Origin: Calycina herbarum | Taxonomy: Eukaryota > Ascomycota > Leotiomycetes > Helotiales > Pezizellaceae | DNA length: 64,000 nucleotides | Assembly (NCBI GenBank): GCA_001414485.1 | Contig: LLEY01000021.1 | Span: 310,001 to 374,000 of the forward strand | Direction: 5' to 3' | Shown here: piece after piece, positions 58,253-64,000 of the stretch | Numbering within the stretch: position 1 is the stretch's first letter | Layout: each line of letters begins with the position of its first letter | Translations under genes and position numbers: made by a program | Notes under the pieces: generated by a model | What the model saw: the letters and a program-made list of their open reading frames with translations, nothing else | Databases searched by the model: none | What the model was told of the DNA's origin: nothing

Positions 58253-60261
58253 TCAAACTCTCCCATACCTCCTTAACCCAGCCAACATTGAAAGCAACCA
58301 AAATGAGTATACCACTCGGCTCCCCACCGAAATTGGAACTATCAAGAATTAGAGATTAAAGAAAACCTAGAATGGTTTGGTGGTCATCAACACTTACACA
58401 TAATCTTGGATAACCAACCCAACCCAAGTCCGCCTTGGTCATTGTCGCTCTTAAGAAACTGGGCTATATATATCGCGAAGAATGCAGCCATGAATGATAA
58501 TGGGAGCTCAGTTAATTAGCTCAAGAACGTTTCCGAGTGGGGGAGTAAGCGTACAAATAAGATGATGAAAACTGTAAAGACTATTATAGTCTCTCCTTGC
58601 TTTGCAGTTGCTTCTGCTTGTCGCTTGGCTGCTTTTGTAAGTTGTACTGATTCCTCCCACTCCTTCCGATCTGAGCTTCCATTGCATTGCTCTGTTATTG
58701 TTTCAAATCGATGAGGGTGTTGAGCTGAGCTTTGTGAGCAACCAAACACAGACGAAGCGGAAGATTGCTACTGGAAAGAAGGCATATATGTATTCTCGAC
58801 ATACCGAGTCGTATACTCTAGTTGCTCGTTGCACCATTTGTTTGATTTCCTGCAGGTTCAATTCGACAATTGATAATGGTAGACTTGGGATCGATGAATT
58901 GGTCGACTGCCAAACTTTACTTTAGGAATGATCGTTGTCGATGTTCACATCTTGCGCTTCACGTGGCTTCAGGTGCTTTCTCCCTTTCTTTTCTGATTGC
59001 CTTTCTGCTTTCCTTTCTGCCTTCTTTGCTGCCATCTGCTCTGCCGCCTTTTCTGTGAACTGCATTAGAGTGTGATTCTCCGCTTAACCTTTTTGTCAGT
59101 CAGATGCTTACTGGAAATGGAGATCTTGCTTCGCGTTCAGCCTATTTCTTCGGGGCTTGTTAGGTTTGCATCACTTGCCAATTCCCCAATATCAACTGTC
59201 TTCTCTGCGTTTTTATCATTGCTGCTAGAGTCATCTGTCAAAATGGTATGGATCCCCAGTGTGAGCACAAATTACTCAGGTGCTCAAGTAGTACTCTGAG
59301 TAGTCTAAGTAGAGCAGAGTAGTTACTTAAGACTACTCAAGTAGTACTTAGAGTAGTACTATAAATAGAAATTATAAGTATATAAGTAAATAGTTAATAT
59401 TTTTAGAAGTTTTATAAGATAAAAAAAACTATTTAATTAATAATAATTTATTAAGGCCATCTCGTTTAAGCTCCCGGCGCCACTAGCAGCGCCACCCCGA
59501 TGCTGCTCCGAGCTCCGGCCCGGTTCGTCCCGACTCGGTCCGAACTACTTGAGTAGTACTCTGAGTTACTCAGAGTAGTATAAGGAGAGTAGAGTAGTAT
59601 ATAAAATCAGCCGAGTAGAGTAGTTGCCACTACTCTACTCTACTCTACTCATTTCTCACACTGTGGATGCCCGCCTCCATACTCGTCAAAACCCGTTTCT
59701 GGTTCTTGGAAAGAATGAACAACATGTTCAACTTATCAAGGATATCCTTGATCCTCCTGAGCTGGTCAATTTCCACCCCAATATCCAAAGACTTCAGTTT
59801 CAAAGTCAACGTTTCCGAGTTTCTTATCTCTTCTAGTGCTTTGACAATTCTGGAGCTTTGACCTCGGTCCCCCTTTTCCAAAGACTTGACCGCCTTGCGG
59901 AAGTCGAATCGGTCAGTCTCATAATAACGCTCAAGTACCCCTGATATTTCCGCTATACATTTCCAGCGGGCCGGATATCTTCCTTTTTATTCACCCCAAA
60001 GTCTTTCGCGAACTCCTCTTCGGCTCTCTTCTCACGTAGTTACTTCAGTTGGGATTGAGCTTCCTTGAGGTCTTGTAACACACTTTCAAGCTCAAGCTCA
60101 GTCTCCAATGTGTCTTCGAGTCGGTCTCCGTTAAATTTGAATTCTGCTAATCGACGCTCCAAGTCTGCTTGACTCTCGAGGAGTGCTTCACAATGACGAC
60201 TGGCTTTGGGAAGTTGTGAATTTTTAGTTGCTCCCGATATGACGATCACCCCGTTCGCCAT
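58253..60261 (-). pseudogene. Decayed CorA-like two-transmembrane protein gene with a repeat inserted
   Basis: Reading on the minus strand, MANGVIVISGATKNSQ (60261) leads into a coiled-coil segment (LESQADLERRLAEF) that hits TAA at 60040, beyond which coding continues (LREKRAEEEFAKDFG). A frame change follows, then YYETDRFDFRKAVKSLEKGD to MEAGIHSV near 59663. There a CTACTC-rich element (59266-59654) interrupts the gene. Past it, coding pieces resume: DDSSSNDKNAEKTVDIGEL, then LQEIKQMVQRATRVYDSV, a Lys-rich linker, and RQAEATAKQGETIIVFTVFI. The last part splices (introns about 58507-58554 and 58339-58397) to FLPLSFMAAFFAI and a second hydrophobic segment, ending at 58253. That LPLSFM-type stretch marks fungal CorA-like (Mg2+ transporter-like) proteins, often linked to ankyrin or signalling regions. 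Several stops and shifts show it is broken. Confidence 0.65.
59266..59654. mobile_element. CTACTC-rich element, long copy (389 bp) with GC-rich core
   Basis: It starts CACAAATTACTCA and ends CTACTCTACTCTACTCATTT, the same ends as the 108-bp copy at 28896-29003. Both flanks consist of CTACTC/GAGTAG blocks; in the middle an AT-rich stretch is followed by a sharply GC-rich core (about 59470-59550). It lies inside the CorA-like locus. AGTGTGAG just left and CTCACACT just right form a short inverted pair. No open frame. Mobility is inferred from two dispersed copies. Confidence 0.55.
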
Positions 60262-61161
60262 GATTGAAGTTCTGCTCTTTTCAGTCCAGATATCTTGGGT
60301 GCGCTACTGATCTCTGTTTTTCTGGGTCAAAAATAACCCTACAACCTTCGGGAAACGATGTCGACAGCAGTGGTTTAGAGGCAAAGTTATTTTAGAGCTC
60401 TGGCAATTTTTACTAAATTCGTCGGCGATCAGCGTTTTCAGCTGGGCGCTGGTGAACACCTTTTGGGGTTCGATATTTTTTCAGTACATATATTGTTTAC
60501 GTTGTTTGGCGATGTATTGACGGCGTCGACCGGGCAGTAAGCAATGGGCGTCAGTGATGGTGTGATTAGGCTAGCTGAACACCGAAAACATTGAAAAGGA
60601 ATTAAAGAGAATTACACGTCCACCAGGCGTATGAGCTTGAAATAACCTGTGAATTAGCTTTGTAAGAAGGAGATACGAATGGGTAAAAGAGTAAGACACT
60701 CTGCCAGTGAATTTGGACACATATTTCTTATTTCGAGACAAGCCTTGTGCTGATCGTGATGCAGAAACCAAATTATGCCTGAATGCATATCATTAATTCG
60801 TTAATACTCGTGTTTGTAAAGCAAACAAGTTTGGGAGAATTTTCTAATGTGAGTCCCGGCGTAAATCATTTTGGACTTCTTCGCATGAACCTTGAAAAAT
60901 TCCATTAAAGTCAAACTAGAGAACAAAAGTATTGTTAAAGCTACCCACCCCCAGTTTCAAGTAAGCGCTCCATCAGAGAAAAATACAACCCAATTACCCA
61001 AAACGCGCCAAACCAGAGCAACATCTCGCGTAAAAGCAACACGAAGCACCACATAAAGAGACCTTAATTTGTTAGCACCGGATTCTTTGTAGAAACTGAT
61101 TTACTCACCATACCTAACATTTCGCAATACCTGCCATCGAGATAGTACATTTTCAACGGAC
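60262..61161. other. Intergenic, no gene seen
   Basis: About 900 bp upstream of the CorA-like locus and downstream of the SGNH hydrolase, both minus strand. Frames are short. It should hold the hydrolase 3' untranslated region on its right side. Confidence 0.45.
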
Positions 61162-62656
61162 TCAAGCAAAGAATGAAGTCCCATCTTTACAGAATACTTC
61201 AGGAGAAGTGTTATCTTTCGGTTTCATGAGTGCGCAACCACCTGGAATTTCAGTACAAGTATCTCCACCGCCACCAGTAGAAAGCCCCCCGCAAAATTTT
61301 GCTGGACCTTGGACGATACGATTTCTGTAGAATGTGTTAGCAACAAAAAACTCGGAGGGTAACTCAGAAGGGGTGACTTGCTCGCAAGAGTTCGCTCGTT
61401 TCTTGGAATTGGTGCAAAAATGAGCACTTGAGAAATCTGTCAGCAATGGTTCTTGATTCTCGAGGAGATCATGGGGTAGTGACTTACGCTTCAACATAGA
61501 GTTCATTCATGATGGCGCTCATAATCTTTTCGTTGCCTTGGGCTTTGGGGTGGAAACTGGATGACTTTTGATACTCGGAAGGGGGCCCAATCGCGAGAGC
61601 CTGGGATCCCTCCAGGTCGCCAGCATAAGTTGAGTTTGCTTCCTCTTCCCTCTCACTCAAATCGCGCCTCGTCGGATGGGCTCCCTTCCAGTTGTCTGGT
61701 GCCTCGATTAATTTGGAGTCTATGTCGTTGAACCAGACATCTTTGTCATCTGGCTGAGAGCCTTTAGGGTTGGTCTCCTTGTCCCATTCGCAGAAACGAT
61801 GGTTTTCGAACGCGGGGTTAGGATTGAAAAATTTCACACTTCCTTGAGCTCTATTGACGACCAGTTCTTGGATGCGCTTATTGACCAATTCCACGGCAGC
61901 GTTAATAGCTTGGCGGGTATCGAGCGTCATAAACAACACATTGCCAAGGATGAAGGTCTCGATAAAGGATTCTCCGTCACACGCGTCGCCTACACTCCCC
62001 TCAGCAAAGAATTTAGGATAGCCAGTGATGAAAAGTTGTCCATCATCTTTGATAACGTTATGTTGGAGAAGCTCGACCTTCTCCCTGTATGAATCCCAGG
62101 TTGCTTTTGTGTGTATCTTCTCGTTGGCAACTTTGATGCTATCGGTGCATGCCGCTTTGTAGTCCTTGAACCAGTTGAACAGACGAAAAGGGTATACACA
62201 AGCTTTCTACGTGCGCCAGAAATTAGCATTTCTTTGAACAGAAAAGATGTTTGAACTTACCACAACATCACCAAATCCGAAGTCATTGCCACTGATTGAC
62301 AATGTAGCAAAATCTACCCTCGAATATGGATTTTGCTTCTGATATCTCTCGACTTGACCATCGATATCGGACAAGATATCGCCACTGCAAGAGTAAAACT
62401 CGGACATTTTACCCCATCCAAGAGTCTCTGCCAACTGGGTCGGATAAGAACCACCTGTTCGTGCGCAGTCAAAATCTCGCTGGTCTTTGGAATCCTTGAG
62501 CAAGTTACCGGCGCCGATGCCAGCTGAAAAGCTGTCCCCGAAAGCTGCACCTGTCTCAGGCATCCCATCTTTATCTGCGCGAGATTGAATGACGACGGGG
62601 TTGGCCGTGATTATTGTTGAGATTGCAAGGACTGAAGCGAATTTGAGGGCCACCAT
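61162..62656 (-). CDS. Secreted SGNH/GDSL-family hydrolase
   Basis: Three exons on the minus strand, 62656-62261, 62206-61488 and 61426-61162, give 1380 nt and 459 residues. The start MVALKFASVLAISTIITANP is a signal peptide, so the enzyme should be secreted. Upstream in-frame codons exist, but this ATG gives the cleanest leader. SGNH blocks: Ser42 in FGDSFSAG (block I), Asn124 in SISGNDFGFG (block III) and His351 in SSFHPKAQGN (block V). The usual DxxH aspartate is replaced by serine (348), so the enzyme may use a Ser-His dyad. The C-terminal part is Cys-rich (FCTNSKKRANSCEQ; GGGGDTCTEIPGGCAL), as in secreted proteins with disulfides. The family includes lipases and esterases acting on lipids or polysaccharide esters; the substrate here is unknown. 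The acceptor of exon 3 is TTCTCAAG, chosen by frame. Confidence 0.88.
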
Positions 62657-64000
62657 TGTGAAGATATAAAGAAGGTTGTTGAAGTAGAAAATAGAAAATA
62701 GACAGACCACAAAAGGAATGAATGAATGTACTAATGAAAAGAAGAACCCAAGGAAATACAAAGGGAAATAGACCGTTGTTGATGATGGATCTCTCCAGAA
62801 AAACCAGCGGTTTTATAGATTTTGATCATAAATCCAAGTCCCATATTTAAATTCATTGATAGTTTGATTCTACCCAAAGTCATCTTTACGACAAACTAAT
62901 GCCGAAGGAATCCTTCTTCTAGTTGGTTCTTGAGAGGCTGAAGACTGCGCCTGCGATATAAAAGCTTGGGAGCTCCATTTAAAACATTTTGAACCGAATA
63001 GAGGGAAAATAAAGCGCAGTTGTTCGCATGGAATTCGGAGTTCATAGTACAAAGGAACATCTGCTTTGTTTCAGGTCAGCAGAGACCAATCAAGTAGACA
63101 TATGGTAAGAATAAGTCAGCCTCGGGTATTTGAAATCCGTATATTTATTAGGGGATGGATGTGTAGGAGAATTGTGTTTGTATTTATGTTGCTGATTGCA
63201 GTCGGGCCCCGGTGTGTGTTGATTTATTGGTGGGGGGGGGGGAAACGCGGTCCATCTCTTGTCTGCAGAGGGCCAGGGTGGTTCCTTCCCCAAGTCAACT
63301 TCAACCCTCGACTCAACCCGGAGACGATAGCTCCTTCGGTCCTCCCTCTTACCTCAACCGCAATCGACCTCGATACTCAAGGTACCTTAGCTCCATCCCT
63401 CATACCTCGACTCCAAAGGTCTCGTCTCAACCACGCTAAGACTACAGAACACATAGAGGGAAGGCACGACCCCATTTCCCGCAGAGTATGGGCAGACCTT
63501 CCCCTCCCATATTACGATTTCTTGTTTCCGAAAATGAATTGCGGGGGAAGGAATAGCCAGAGGTATCGCAGGAAGGAGCGTTGACCCCTCTAGCACTGGA
63601 CCCCTCTGGATACCTAGTAGACCGACCTGAGGTTGCTACTTCGAGGACAATTGGATGCTGACCGTAGACGATACCTAGGTATTACAATGAAGTAGATATG
63701 TGAGGTTGCTACATCCGTAGGTAGACTGTCAACGAATCGTTCAAATTCGCACGTCGTCGATTCCCCGAAATCCAATTTCAAAAGGAAACTACTCCTTCTA
63801 ATTCCAAACAAAATGTGAAATTAGGAACTACTCGATAACTCCCTCGTAGCAGAGGCTAGGGAGGAGCGTCGCACATTGTATATCCAAGATGTTGAGTAGG
63901 AAGAGTTGTGAAGATGTGGGAGGGGAATTTCTGCCACGCAATATTCTGCTAGGCCCTGTCACGTGACATAAAAAAACACCAATATATTGCCGTACTCAGA
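62657..64000. other. Intergenic to window end
   Basis: Holds the SGNH hydrolase promoter on its left. A poly-G run lies at about 63233-63241, TGAGGTTGCTAC occurs twice (63629 and 63702), and TCACGTGA is at about 63959. A 172-codon plus frame (63066) is not supported. Nothing else is recognised. Confidence 0.4.

Noticed and set aside
63066..63584. 172-codon plus-strand open frame
   Set aside because: It crosses a poly-G run and Pro/Arg-rich low-complexity sequence; no domain.

Overview
The window looks like nuclear DNA of a filamentous ascomycete (Pezizomycotina; Leotiomycetes is my guess from overall gene style, not proven). The support is short spliceosomal introns of about 45-220 bp with GT...AG ends and CTAAC-like branch sites, a Zn(II)2Cys6 regulator, fungal versions of Kre33, Erg10, Snu114 and Cia2, and long AT-rich blocks poor in CpA/TpG and rich in TpA, the mark left by repeat-induced point mutation (RIP). 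I joined exons by hand, and most spliced models close to an exact multiple of three.

Layout. 1-8 kb: an AT-rich relic, a complete three-exon class I terpene synthase on the minus strand with no tailoring genes beside it, two TA-flanked miniature inverted-repeat elements, and an unresolved hypothetical gene. 8.6-14.1 kb: a single-exon 920-aa disordered protein and a small hypothetical gene. 16.4-17.6 kb: an MDR-family NADPH oxidoreductase. 19-26 kb: a mobile-element district with two adjacent MITEs sharing one TA, a RIP-ruined 2.6-kb inverted-repeat transposon and a frameshifted gene. 30-39 kb: a housekeeping core of KRE33/NAT10 rRNA acetyltransferase and ERG10 thiolase (both minus), then SNU114 spliceosomal GTPase (plus), with ERG10 and SNU114 sharing a divergent promoter. 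39.1-41.3 kb: a degenerate repeat tract. 43-44 kb: a CIA2/MIP18 Fe-S assembly gene. 44-48 kb: a long stretch without a convincing gene, leading into an eight-exon Zn2Cys6 transcription factor (48-51 kb). 52.5-56 kb: a metallo-beta-lactamase-fold protein and an amidase. 56.5-60.3 kb: two broken genes, a methyltransferase with one in-frame stop and a decayed CorA-like membrane protein carrying a CTACTC-rich insertion. 61-62.7 kb: a secreted SGNH/GDSL hydrolase.

How it fits together. The core genes are ordinary and intact, serving ribosome maturation, mevalonate/ergosterol precursor supply, splicing and cytosolic Fe-S assembly. The regions around them are accessory, with many different small inverted-repeat elements and several decaying genes. 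Erg10 feeds the mevalonate pathway that supplies the terpene synthase substrate, but the two lie about 32 kb apart and nothing suggests a cluster. No undescribed multi-gene system could be demonstrated. The most unusual observations are two GC-AG introns in neighbouring housekeeping genes, four TA-flanked MITEs with four unrelated termini, the CorA-like gene interrupted by a repeat, and the CGCGAA-bearing repeat tract downstream of SNU114.
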